Assembly (NCBI RefSeq): GCF_902497785.1
Contig: NZ_CABVHK010000018.1
Location: 62,001-126,000, forward strand
Source of the DNA: Pseudomonas fluorescens
Lineage (GTDB): Bacteria; Pseudomonadota; Gammaproteobacteria; Pseudomonadales; Pseudomonadaceae
Direction: 5' to 3'
Length of the DNA stretch: 64,000 nucleotides
The first letter of the stretch is position 1. Every line of letters begins with the position of its first letter. The notes beneath the pieces were generated by a model. That model ran no database searches. It was not told where the DNA came from and saw nothing but the letters and a program-made list of their open reading frames with translations. The position numbers and the translations under genes were made by a program. Below are positions 56,101 to 64,000 of the stretch, one piece after another.

Positions 56101-59100
56101 CGAACAACTGGTCGAAGCGTTTCCACAGGCGCGCGAACAAGGTTTGTTCCAAGTCATGTTTAACCACCAGCAACGGGATCTGAGCGCTCTGCGCCGATTG
56201 CCCGGCCTGCTCGCCGAAGAGCTGCCGTGGCACAGCCGCGAAGCCAAGTTCGACCTGCAACTGCACAGCGAAGAAGACCGCAGCGGTCGCCTGAGTCTGT
56301 CGTTCGACTACGCCAGCGAACTGTTCGATGGCGCAACCATCGAGCGCCTGGCGGGGCATTTCAGCAACTTGCTGCGCGCGGTGTGCGAGCAACCCGAGAC
56401 CACTGTCGGTGACTTGCCCCTGCTGACGCCAACCGAGCACGATCAGCAACAAAAGTGGAGCGCCGCACCCTGCGCCGCGGCCAGCCAATGGCTGCCGGAA
56501 CTGCTTGACCATCAGACCCGACTGACCCCGGATCGCACTGCGCTGATGTGGGAAGGCGGCAGCCTCGACTTCGGCCAATTGCACACCCAGGCCAACCGTC
56601 TGGCCCATTACCTGCGCGACAAAGGCGTCGGCCCCGACGTGTGCGTGGCCATCGCCGCCGAGCGTTCGCCGCAGCTGTTGATCGGTTTACTGGCAATCCT
56701 CAAGGCCGGCGGCGCCTACGTGCCGCTGGATCCGGATTATCCCGCCGAACGCCTGGCCTACATGCTCAGCGACAGCGGCGTCGAATTGCTGCTGACCCAG
56801 ACTCAGTTACTCGACCGACTGCCGGCCACCGACGGCGTCAGCGTGATCGCCATGGATGCGCTGCACCTGGAGAACTGGCCGAGCCAGGCGCCGGGCCTGC
56901 ATCTGCACGGCGACAACCTCGCTTACGTGATTTATACCTCCGGTTCCACCGGCCAACCCAAGGGCGTCGGCAACACCCACGCGGCGCTCGCCGAACGCCT
57001 GCAATGGATGCAAAACACCTATCGCCTGAACGACAGCGACGTGCTGATGCAAAAGGCGCCAATCAGTTTTGACGTGTCGGTGTGGGAATGCTTCTGGCCG
57101 CTGATCACCGGCAGCCGCTTGCTGATGGCCGGCCCCGGTGAACACCGCGACCCGCAGCGCATCGCGCAGCTGGTTCAGCAGTACGGGGTGACCACGCTGC
57201 ACTTTGTACCGCCGCTGCTTTCGCTGTTTATCGACGAACCGCTGAGCGCCGAATGCACCAGCCTGCGCCGCGTGTTCTCCGGCGGCGAAGCCTTGCCGGC
57301 GGAACTGCGCAACCGTGTGCTGGAACAACTGCCTGCCGTGCAACTGCACAACCGCTACGGCCCGACCGAAACCGCGATCAACGTCACGCACTGGCACTGC
57401 ACCACAGCCGATGGCGAGCGTTCGCCGATTGGCCGGCCGCTGGGCAACGTCATTTGCCGGGTACTCGACAGTGAACTCAATCCGCTGCCGGCCGGTGTGC
57501 CCGGCGAGTTGTGCATCAGTGGCATCGGTTTGGCCCGGGGTTATCTGGGACGTCCGGGCCTGACCGCAGAACGATTCGTCGTCGATCCGCTGAACGAGCA
57601 GGGCGCACGTCTCTATCGCACTGGCGACCGCGCACGCTGGACCGCCGATGGCGTAATCGAATACCTCGGTCGCCTCGATCAGCAGGTCAAGCTGCGTGGC
57701 TTTCGCGTCGAACCGGAAGAAATCGAAGCGCGTCTGCTGGCTCAGGACGGGGTCGCTCAAGCCGTGGTGCTGGTGCGCGAAACCGCCGTCGGCGGGCAAC
57801 TGATTGGCTATTACACCGCCTGCGAAACCAGCGAAAGCGCAGACACTCAAACCGCACGCCTGCAATCCGCGCTGGCGGCTGAATTACCGGAATACCTGGT
57901 CCCGGCGCAACTGATGCGCCTGGACGAAATGCCCCTGAGCCCGAGCGGCAAGCTCGACCGCCGCGCCTTGCCGCAACCCCAGTGGCAAGTACGCGAACAC
58001 GTTGAGCCGGTGACTGAACTCGAACAGCAAATCGCCGCGATCTGGCGCCAGGTGCTGGGCTTGCAGCAGATCGGTCTGCGCGACGACTTTTTCGCCCTCG
58101 GCGGCCACTCGTTGCTGGCCACGCAAATCATCTCCCGCACCCGTCAGGGCTGCGATGTCGAGTTACCGTTGCGAACGTTGTTCGAGCACAGCGAGCTGGG
58201 CGCTTTTGCCGATCAGGTTCAGTTGATCCAGGCCAGCGGCAGCACCAACAAACAACCGCCCATCGCGACAGTCGACCGCCGCCAGCCGGTGCCGCTGTCC
58301 TATTCCCAGCAGCGCATGTGGTTCCTCTGGCAGATGGAGCCGGACAGCCCGGCCTACAACGTTGGCGGCATGGCAAGGCTGCGCGGGGTGCTGGACGTCA
58401 GGCGCTTCGAGACAGCGTTGCAAGCGCTGATCATGCGTCACGAAACCCTGCGCACCACCTTCCCGAGCGTGGGTGGCGTGGCGCAGCAAAAAGTGCATCC
58501 GGAAACCGCAATGCGCATGGACTGGAAAGATTTTTCGATGCTGGACGCCGACCTGCGCGAACAGCGGGTCCAGGCACTGGCCGACAGCGAAGCGCATACC
58601 CCCTTTAATCTGGAAACCGGTCCGCTGCTGCGAGCCTGTCTGGTCAAGACCGCCGAGCAGGAACATTACCTGGTGCTGACCTTGCACCACATCGTCACCG
58701 AAGGCTGGGCGATGGACATCTTCGCCCGGGAACTCAGCGCGCTGTACGAAGCGTTCGTCGATGACCGCGAGTCGCCACTGGCGCCGCTGCCGGTGCAATA
58801 CCTCGATTACAGCGTCTGGCAGCGTCAGTGGCTGGAGTCTGGCGAGCGCCAGCGTCAGCTCGACTACTGGACCGCGCAACTGGGCCGCGAACACCCGTTG
58901 CTGGAATTGCCCGCCGATCGTCCGCGTCCGCCGGTACAAAGCCATCAGGGTGAGCTGTTCCGTTTCGACCTGAGCGATGACCTCGCCGCACGGGTGCGCG
59001 CTTTCAATGCGCAAAACGGCCTGACCCTGTTCATGACCATGACTGCCGCGCTGGCGGTGCTGCTTTACCGCTACAGCGGCCAGACCGACCTGCGCATCGG

Positions 59101-62100
59101 CGCACCGGTGGCCAACCGCATTCGCCCGGAAAGCGAAGGGCTGATCGGTGCGTTCCTCAATACGCAAGTGCTGCGTTGCCAGCTCGACGGGCAGATGTCC
59201 GTCGGCGAATTGTTCGAGCAGGTGCGTCACACCGTGATCGAAGGCCAGTCCCATCAGGACCTGCCGTTCGATCACCTGGTCGAGGCCTTGCAACCTCCGC
59301 GCAGCGCTGCGTACAACCCCTTGTTCCAGGTGATGTGCAACGTGCAGCGCTGGGAATTCCAGCAGAGCCGCACGCTCGCCGGGATGACGGTCGACTACCT
59401 GGCCAACGATGCGCGCGCGACCAAGTTTGATCTCAACCTTGAGGTCACCGACCTCGATCATCGCCTCGGTTGCTGCCTGACTTACAGCACCGATCTGTTC
59501 GACGAGCCACGCATTGCACGCATGGCCGGGCACTGGCGCAATCTGCTTGAAGCGTTGCTGGCCGACCCGCAACAGCGCCTCAGTGAGCTGCCATTGCTCG
59601 AAGCCACCGAGCAGCAGAACCTGTTCGACAGCCTTGGCGTCGAGCCGGGCGAACATCGACTGGATCAGTGCATTCATCAGCTGTTCAGCGAGCAGGCGCT
59701 GGTGCGCAAGGATGCGCCGGCGCTGACATTCGCCGGGCAAACCCTGAGTTACGCCGAGCTCGACAGCCGCGCCAATCGTCTGGCCTGGATGCTGCGCGAG
59801 CGTGGCGTGGGGCCGCAGGTGCGTGTCGGTCTGGCGCTTGAACGTTCGCTGGAAATGGTCATCGGCCTGCTGGCGATTCTCAAGGCCGGTGGCGCTTATG
59901 TGCCACTGGATCCGGAATACCCGCTCGACCGCCTGCATTACATGATCGAAGACAGCGGCGTCGGTTTGCTGCTCAGCGATGCGGCAATGTTCAAAGCCCT
60001 CGGTGATTTGCCGTCCACGGTCGCCCGTTGGTGCGTGGAGGAAGACGCCGCCGCACTCGCCGGTTACCCGGCGACCGAACTGCCCTTCATCAGCCTGCCG
60101 CAACATCAGGCGTACCTGATTTACACCTCCGGCTCCACCGGCAAACCGAAAGGCGTGGTGGTGTCCCACGGTGAAATCGCCATGCACTGCCGCGCCGTGA
60201 TCGAGCGTTTCGGCATGCGCCGGGACGATTGCGAACTGCACTTCTATTCGATCAACTTCGACGCCGCGACGGAGCGTTTGCTGGTGCCGCTGTTGAGTGG
60301 TGCGCAAGTGGTCCTGCGGGCCCAGGGGCAGTGGGACGCGGAAGACATCTGCGCGCTGATCCGTCGTCACCGGATCACTGTCCTTGGTTTCACCCCGAGC
60401 TACGGCAGCCAATTGGCGCAGTGGCTGGCGACTCAGGGCGAAACCCTGCGGGTGCGCATGTGCATCACCGGCGGCGAAGCTTTGACCGGCGAACACCTGG
60501 CGCGGATTCGCGCGGCGTTCAAACCCGATCTGTTCTTCAACGCCTACGGCCCGACCGAAACCGTGGTCATGCCGCTGGCCAGTCTCGCGCCTGACTTGCT
60601 GGAGGAAGGCATGGGCAGCGTGCCCATCGGCAGCGTGGTCGGTGCGCGGGTGGCGTACATCCTCGACGCTGATCTGGCCTTGGTACCGCAAGGTGCGACC
60701 GGCGAACTGTATGTCGGTGGCGCCGGTCTGGCGCAGGGGTATCACCAGCGCCCGGGCATGACGGCCGAGCGGTTTGTTGCCGACCCTTTTGCTGCCAATG
60801 GCGGGCGTCTGTACCGCACTGGTGACCTGGTGCGGCAGCGCGCCGACGGTCTGGTGGAATACCTCGGACGCATCGACCATCAGGTGAAAATTCGCGGTTT
60901 CCGCATCGAGTTGGGCGAAATCGAAACCCGTCTGCTGGAACATAACTCTGTGCGTGAAGCGGTGGTGCTGGCATTGGACGCACCCAGTGGCAAACAGCTG
61001 GTCGGCTATCTGGTGTCGGATGTCGCCGAGCAGGACGAAGTGCAACAGGCCGCACTGCGAGAAGCCCTGAAAAATCACCTCAAATCCCAGTTGCCGGATT
61101 ACATGGTGCCGACGCACTTGATTCTGCTGGCGAGCATGCCGCTGACCGCCAACGGCAAACTCGACCGCCGCGCATTGCCAGCACCGGACCTGGAGTTGAA
61201 CCGTCAACACTATGTGGCGCCGAGCAATGAACTCGAGCTGACGTTGGCGCAGATCTGGTGCGACGTGCTGAACGTTGCGCAGGTCGGTGTCAACGACAAC
61301 TTCTTTGAATTGGGCGGCGACTCGATCCTGTCGATTCAGGTGGTCAGCCGCGCGCGGCAGCAGGGCATTCATTTCAGCCCGCGTGACCTGTTCCAGCACC
61401 AGACCGTGCAAACCCTGGCCGCTGTCGCGAGCCGCACCGAACAGGTCATGGCCGAGCAAGGTCTGCTTACCGGTGAATCACGTCTGACGCCGATTCAGCA
61501 CTGGTTCTTCGACACCGACATTCCCCAGCGTCAGCACTGGAACCAGGCATTGCTGCTGGAACCGACTGTGGCGCTGGAACCGCATCGCCTGGAGCAGGCG
61601 CTGCTGGCGGTGATCGAACAGCATGACGCCTTGCGTTTGCGCTTCACCCGGACCGCAGGCGAATGGACGGCGGCGCACCAGAACCGGTCCGACGCGCCGG
61701 CGTTGTGGCAAGTGCGGGTGACGACGCTGAATCAACGCGCGGCACTGTTCGCCGAAGCCCAGCGCAGCCTTGATCTTGAGCAAGGGCCGTTGATGCGGGT
61801 GTTGCTGGTCGATGGTCCCGAAGGCCGGCAACAGTTGTTTTTCGCGATCCATCACCTGGTGGTGGACGGTGTATCCTGGCGCGTGCTGCTGGACGATGTG
61901 CAAACGGTGTATCGCCAATTGGAGGCGGAGCAGGCGGTGAAACTGCCGGCGAAAACCAGCGCGTTCAAGGACTGGGCCTCACGCTTGCAGGCCTATGCCG
62001 GTAGCGAATCGTTGCGCGAAGAACTGGGCTGGTGGCAGTCGCAACTGGCCGGGCCCAGCGTTGAATTGCCGTGCGATCGACCGCAGGGCGGGCGTCAGAA

Positions 62101-64000
62101 TTGTCATGCGCAAACCGTCAGCGTGCGCCTCGACGCCGAGCACACCCGGCAACTGTTGCAACAGGCACCGAGCGCCTATCGCACTCAGGTCAATGACCTG
62201 TTGTTGACCGCATTGGCCCGGGTGCTGTGCCGTTGGAGCGGTCATCAATCAACACTGATTCAACTCGAAGGCCATGGGCGCGAAACCCTGTTCGACGAAA
62301 TCGACCTGACCCGCACCGTCGGCTGGTTCACCAGCGCCTACCCGCTGCGCCTGACGCCGCACGACATCGAAGAGGCCGCCGGGCAGGGCGCATCGATCAA
62401 AGCCATCAAGGAACAACTGCGCGCGGTGCCGCACAAAGGTCTGGGCTACGGCGTGTTGCGCTACCTCGCCGACGACGTGAGCCGGGAAGCCATGGCTGCG
62501 TTGCCGGTGGCACAGATCACGTTCAATTACCTCGGTCAGTTCGACCAGAGTTTCGGCGCCGACGCGCTGTTCCGGCCGCTGGATGAGCCGGTCGGTGCTG
62601 CCCACGATCCGCGTGCGCCGCTGCCCAACGAACTGAGCGTCGACAGTCAGGTGTACGGCGGCGAACTGGTGCTGCGCTGGACCTTCAGCGCCGAACGCCA
62701 CAAGCCGCAGACCATTCGCGAACTGGCGGACGCTTACCTCGGCGAGTTGCAGAGCCTGATTGCGCATTGTCTGCGCGACGACGCCGGCGGCCTGACACCA
62801 TCAGACTTCCCACTGGCGAAACTGACTCAGCCGCAACTCGATGCGCTGCCGATTCCGGCCGCTGATATCGAAGACGTCTACCCGCTGACGCCCATGCAGG
62901 AAGGCATGCTGCTGCACACCTTGCTCGAACCGGGCACCGGCCTCTACTACATGCAGGACCGCTACCGCATCAACAGCGAGCTGGATCCGCAGCGATTTAC
63001 CCAGGCCTGGCAAGCCGTGATCGCCCGCCATGAAGCGCTGCGTGCGTCGTTCTGCTGGAACGTCGGCGAGGACATGCTGCAAGTTATCCACAAGCCGGGC
63101 CGCACGCCGATCGAGTACCTGGACTGGACCTTGATCGCGGAGGCCGAGCAGGAGCCGAAACTGCAAGCATTGCTCAAAAGTGAGCGCGAAGCGGGTTTCG
63201 ATCTGCTCAACCAGGCACCGTTTCACCTGCGATTGATCCGTGTGGGCGAGGCGCGCTACTGGTTCATGATGAGCAACCACCACATCCTCATTGATGCCTG
63301 GTGCCGCTCGCTGCTGATGAATGATTTCTTCGAGATCTACACCGCGCTGGGCGAAGGTCGGGAAGCGCAACTGGCCGTGCCATCCCGTTATCGCGACTAC
63401 ATTGGCTGGCTGCAACGCCAGAGCCTGGGCGAGGCGCGGCAGTGGTGGAAAACCAACCTGCAAGGGTTCGAACGGACCACGCCGATTCCGAGTGACCGGC
63501 CGTTCCTGCGCGAACATGCCGGCGACAGCGGCGGCATGATCGTCGGTGACTGCTACACCCGGCTCGACGCCCGCGACGGTGCGCAACTGCGCGAACTGGC
63601 GCAGGCCCATCAGTTGACCATCAACACCTTCGCCCAAGCGGCGTGGGCCTTGGTGCTGCGCCGTTTGAGCGGTGATCGCGACGTGTTGTTCGGCGTCACC
63701 GTGGCCGGGCGTCCGGTGGACATGCCAGAGATGCAGCGCACCGTCGGGCTGTTCATCAACAGCATTGCGCTGCGGGTGATGATGCCGGAAGACCATCAGC
63801 GTTGCAGCGTTCGCCAATGGCTCACTGCCTTACTCGACAGCAACATGCAGCTGCGCGAATACGAGTACTTGCCGCTGGTGAGCATTCAGGAAAGCAGCGA
63901 ATTACCCAAAGGCCAGCCGCTGTTCGACAGCCTGTTCGTGTTCGAGAACGCACCGGTGGAAGTCTCGGTGCTGGACCGCGCGCAAAGCCTCAATGCGACC
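53114..64000 (+). CDS. pvdL: Pyoverdine chromophore nonribosomal peptide synthetase PvdL (3' end outside window)
   Basis: The frame is open to the window edge: 3629 codons of a protein I recall as about 4340 residues. Approximate domain order by residue: fatty-acyl-AMP ligase 1-560 (YTSGSTALPKGVQVSHGN, YGLAEATLF), carrier 580-647 (LGGNSIAA), condensation 663-1109 (HHIIADG), adenylation 1123-1616 (YTSGSTGQPKGV), carrier 1630-1700, condensation 1720-2166 (HHIVTEG), adenylation 2183-2686 (YTSGSTGKPKGV), carrier 2696-2770, epimerization 2786-3226 (HHLVVDG), then condensation from 3240 (HHILIDA). This matches PvdL, which builds acyl-Glu-D-Tyr-Dab; the Dab module lies beyond the edge. AGGA upstream supports ATG 53114. 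It is controlled by PvdS and, indirectly, by Fur. Confidence 0.96.
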   Translation, partial: MTDAFEIPGTLVQALQRRAALTPDRVALRFLAETPEQAVVLTYRELDQRARTIAGALQAETDFGDRAVLLFPSGADYVAAFFGCLYAGVIAVPAYPPESAKRHHQERLLSIINDAEPRLLLTRADLGDALQQIEGAPPLLCVDTLDAALAERWIEPNLEDDHIAFLQYTSGSTALPKGVQVSHGNLVANELLIRHGFGIDLNPDDVIVSWLPLYHDMGLIGGLLQPVFSGVPCVLMSPAYFLGRPLRWLEAISEYGGTISGGPDFAYRLCSERVSASALERLDLSGWRVAYSGSEPIRLDTLERFAEKFAPCGFTADRFMATYGLAEATLFVAGTPRGKGIGNLRVDDQALAQNSAQPGEGSAIMSCGISQPGHAVLIVDPSALNELPDNAVGEVWASGPSIAHGYWRNPEASADTFVRHAGKTWLRTGDLGFMRGGELFITGRLKDLLIVRGHNLYPQDIEQTLEREVEVVRKGRVAAFAVNIDGEEGIGIAAEISRSVQKILAPEALIKAIRQAVAEAYQQAPSVVVLLNPGSLPKTSSGKLQRSACRNRLVDGSLDSYAVFPSAAPENAAATEPQSELQTLIGQIWGEQLQVKKVNADDHFFLLGGNSIAATQVVARLREALGLELSLRLLFEAPTLGAFTAAVVRQQQDGGLAQGMINTLSRSGALPQSLAQNRLWITWQLDPQSSAYTIPGALRLRGELDEDAVRVSFQQLIERHESLRTRFFERDGVALQQVDAASTFNLQTIDISDLPVAEREARAQQIREDEARTLFDLQKGPLLWVTLVRLDEQDHQLLVTLHHIIADGWSLNVLIDEFSRLYAAASQGQTATLAPLLTRYADYGSWQRQWLAQGEGERQLAYWKAQLGDEHPVLSLATDHPRSAQQLRSAARHTVKLDVNLSAAIRQTALAHQSTPFMLLLAALQSLLHRYSGQRDIRIGVPNANRPRLETQGLIGFFINTQVMRAEVDSRQSFVELLGQTRQAVLDAQAHQDLPYEQLVEAFPQAREQGLFQVMFNHQQRDLSALRRLPGLLAEELPWHSREAKFDLQLHSEEDRSGRLSLSFDYASELFDGATIERLAGHFSNLLRAVCEQPETTVGDLPLLTPTEHDQQQKWSAAPCAAASQWLPELLDHQTRLTPDRTALMWEGGSLDFGQLHTQANRLAHYLRDKGVGPDVCVAIAAERSPQLLIGLLAILKAGGAYVPLDPDYPAERLAYMLSDSGVELLLTQTQLLDRLPATDGVSVIAMDALHLENWPSQAPGLHLHGDNLAYVIYTSGSTGQPKGVGNTHAALAERLQWMQNTYRLNDSDVLMQKAPISFDVSVWECFWPLITGSRLLMAGPGEHRDPQRIAQLVQQYGVTTLHFVPPLLSLFIDEPLSAECTSLRRVFSGGEALPAELRNRVLEQLPAVQLHNRYGPTETAINVTHWHCTTADGERSPIGRPLGNVICRVLDSELNPLPAGVPGELCISGIGLARGYLGRPGLTAERFVVDPLNEQGARLYRTGDRARWTADGVIEYLGRLDQQVKLRGFRVEPEEIEARLLAQDGVAQAVVLVRETAVGGQLIGYYTACETSESADTQTARLQSALAAELPEYLVPAQLMRLDEMPLSPSGKLDRRALPQPQWQVREHVEPVTELEQQIAAIWRQVLGLQQIGLRDDFFALGGHSLLATQIISRTRQGCDVELPLRTLFEHSELGAFADQVQLIQASGSTNKQPPIATVDRRQPVPLSYSQQRMWFLWQMEPDSPAYNVGGMARLRGVLDVRRFETALQALIMRHETLRTTFPSVGGVAQQKVHPETAMRMDWKDFSMLDADLREQRVQALADSEAHTPFNLETGPLLRACLVKTAEQEHYLVLTLHHIVTEGWAMDIFARELSALYEAFVDDRESPLAPLPVQYLDYSVWQRQWLESGERQRQLDYWTAQLGREHPLLELPADRPRPPVQSHQGELFRFDLSDDLAARVRAFNAQNGLTLFMTMTAALAVLLYRYSGQTDLRIGAPVANRIRPESEGLIGAFLNTQVLRCQLDGQMSVGELFEQVRHTVIEGQSHQDLPFDHLVEALQPPRSAAYNPLFQVMCNVQRWEFQQSRTLAGMTVDYLANDARATKFDLNLEVTDLDHRLGCCLTYSTDLFDEPRIARMAGHWRNLLEALLADPQQRLSELPLLEATEQQNLFDSLGVEPGEHRLDQCIHQLFSEQALVRKDAPALTFAGQTLSYAELDSRANRLAWMLRERGVGPQVRVGLALERSLEMVIGLLAILKAGGAYVPLDPEYPLDRLHYMIEDSGVGLLLSDAAMFKALGDLPSTVARWCVEEDAAALAGYPATELPFISLPQHQAYLIYTSGSTGKPKGVVVSHGEIAMHCRAVIERFGMRRDDCELHFYSINFDAATERLLVPLLSGAQVVLRAQGQWDAEDICALIRRHRITVLGFTPSYGSQLAQWLATQGETLRVRMCITGGEALTGEHLARIRAAFKPDLFFNAYGPTETVVMPLASLAPDLLEEGMGSVPIGSVVGARVAYILDADLALVPQGATGELYVGGAGLAQGYHQRPGMTAERFVADPFAANGGRLYRTGDLVRQRADGLVEYLGRIDHQVKIRGFRIELGEIETRLLEHNSVREAVVLALDAPSGKQLVGYLVSDVAEQDEVQQAALREALKNHLKSQLPDYMVPTHLILLASMPLTANGKLDRRALPAPDLELNRQHYVAPSNELELTLAQIWCDVLNVAQVGVNDNFFELGGDSILSIQVVSRARQQGIHFSPRDLFQHQTVQTLAAVASRTEQVMAEQGLLTGESRLTPIQHWFFDTDIPQRQHWNQALLLEPTVALEPHRLEQALLAVIEQHDALRLRFTRTAGEWTAAHQNRSDAPALWQVRVTTLNQRAALFAEAQRSLDLEQGPLMRVLLVDGPEGRQQLFFAIHHLVVDGVSWRVLLDDVQTVYRQLEAEQAVKLPAKTSAFKDWASRLQAYAGSESLREELGWWQSQLAGPSVELPCDRPQGGRQNCHAQTVSVRLDAEHTRQLLQQAPSAYRTQVNDLLLTALARVLCRWSGHQSTLIQLEGHGRETLFDEIDLTRTVGWFTSAYPLRLTPHDIEEAAGQGASIKAIKEQLRAVPHKGLGYGVLRYLADDVSREAMAALPVAQITFNYLGQFDQSFGADALFRPLDEPVGAAHDPRAPLPNELSVDSQVYGGELVLRWTFSAERHKPQTIRELADAYLGELQSLIAHCLRDDAGGLTPSDFPLAKLTQPQLDALPIPAADIEDVYPLTPMQEGMLLHTLLEPGTGLYYMQDRYRINSELDPQRFTQAWQAVIARHEALRASFCWNVGEDMLQVIHKPGRTPIEYLDWTLIAEAEQEPKLQALLKSEREAGFDLLNQAPFHLRLIRVGEARYWFMMSNHHILIDAWCRSLLMNDFFEIYTALGEGREAQLAVPSRYRDYIGWLQRQSLGEARQWWKTNLQGFERTTPIPSDRPFLREHAGDSGGMIVGDCYTRLDARDGAQLRELAQAHQLTINTFAQAAWALVLRRLSGDRDVLFGVTVAGRPVDMPEMQRTVGLFINSIALRVMMPEDHQRCSVRQWLTALLDSNMQLREYEYLPLVSIQESSELPKGQPLFDSLFVFENAPVEVSVLDRAQSLNAT

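Noticed and set aside
54890..56608. 572-codon antisense frame over the first PvdL carrier/condensation domains
   Set aside because: Same shadow effect; no ribosome site or recognisable motif.
58163..61459. 1098-codon open frame on the minus strand inside pvdL
   Set aside because: It is the antisense shadow of high-GC NRPS coding sequence. The plus strand encodes continuous condensation, adenylation and carrier motifs, while the antisense product is a Gln/His/Arg-rich string without domains.

Overview
The window is typical of a Pseudomonas of the P. fluorescens group. It has high GC, densely packed genes and many ATGA/GTGA/TTGA stop-start overlaps. It carries the iron-starvation sigma factor gene pvdS facing the pyoverdine chromophore synthetase gene pvdL, a geraniol/citronellol (atu) operon, and a gene order htpX-alaA-msrB-gpx-ospR-sagS that I recall from P. 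aeruginosa PAO1. Intergenic REP-like palindromes of the GGGAGCGAGC type recur throughout. I saw no tRNA, rRNA, CRISPR array, insertion sequence or prophage. Family names rest on motifs and memory; no database search was run.

Layout. 1-4405: an ABC importer (binding protein, two permeases, the second cut by the window edge) whose operon includes an alkaline-phosphatase-superfamily hydrolase. A divergent GntR/UTRA regulator and two matching TGGTCTAG operator-like sites flank the shared intergenic region. 4419-10368: extradiol dioxygenase, thiopurine methyltransferase, HtpX, alanine aminotransferase, MsrB, glutathione peroxidase and the thiol-switch regulator OspR. 10352-24528: a signalling block with the SagS-type hybrid kinase, a DUF815 ATPase coupled to free-Met-(R)-sulfoxide reductase, an HD-GYP protein, a BvgS-type phosphorelay kinase with its NarL-type regulator and an orphan receiver, dGTPase, and an EAL phosphodiesterase.

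24651-36679: a YqjD/E/K-like envelope operon, ammonium channel, KefB/C-like antiporter, glutaredoxin-like protein, a small protein of unknown function behind a near-perfect LexA box, an RluA-type pseudouridine synthase, a lipoprotein, MobA, MoaB and MoeA, a YegS-type lipid kinase, and a NarL-type two-component pair with a 20-bp palindrome upstream. 36945-40857: a degenerate CheA-P1/Hpt-like protein, CheV behind a sigma-28 (FliA) type promoter, a MOSC protein, PpnP and a DEDDh exonuclease. 40929-50065: atuABCDEF on the minus strand and divergent atuR, with a 14-bp inverted repeat between them. 50153-64000: a periplasmic binding protein, an IucB-like acyltransferase with a PvdS box, pvdS with a Fur box, and the first 3629 codons of pvdL (FAAL-PCP / C-A-PCP / C-A-PCP-E / C...).

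The parts most worth follow-up are the phosphatase-linked ABC importer with its own operators, the SOS-box small gene, the histidine-less Hpt-like protein beside cheV, the PAS-less BvgS system with its low-GC regulators, and the PvdS box in front of the acyltransferase.
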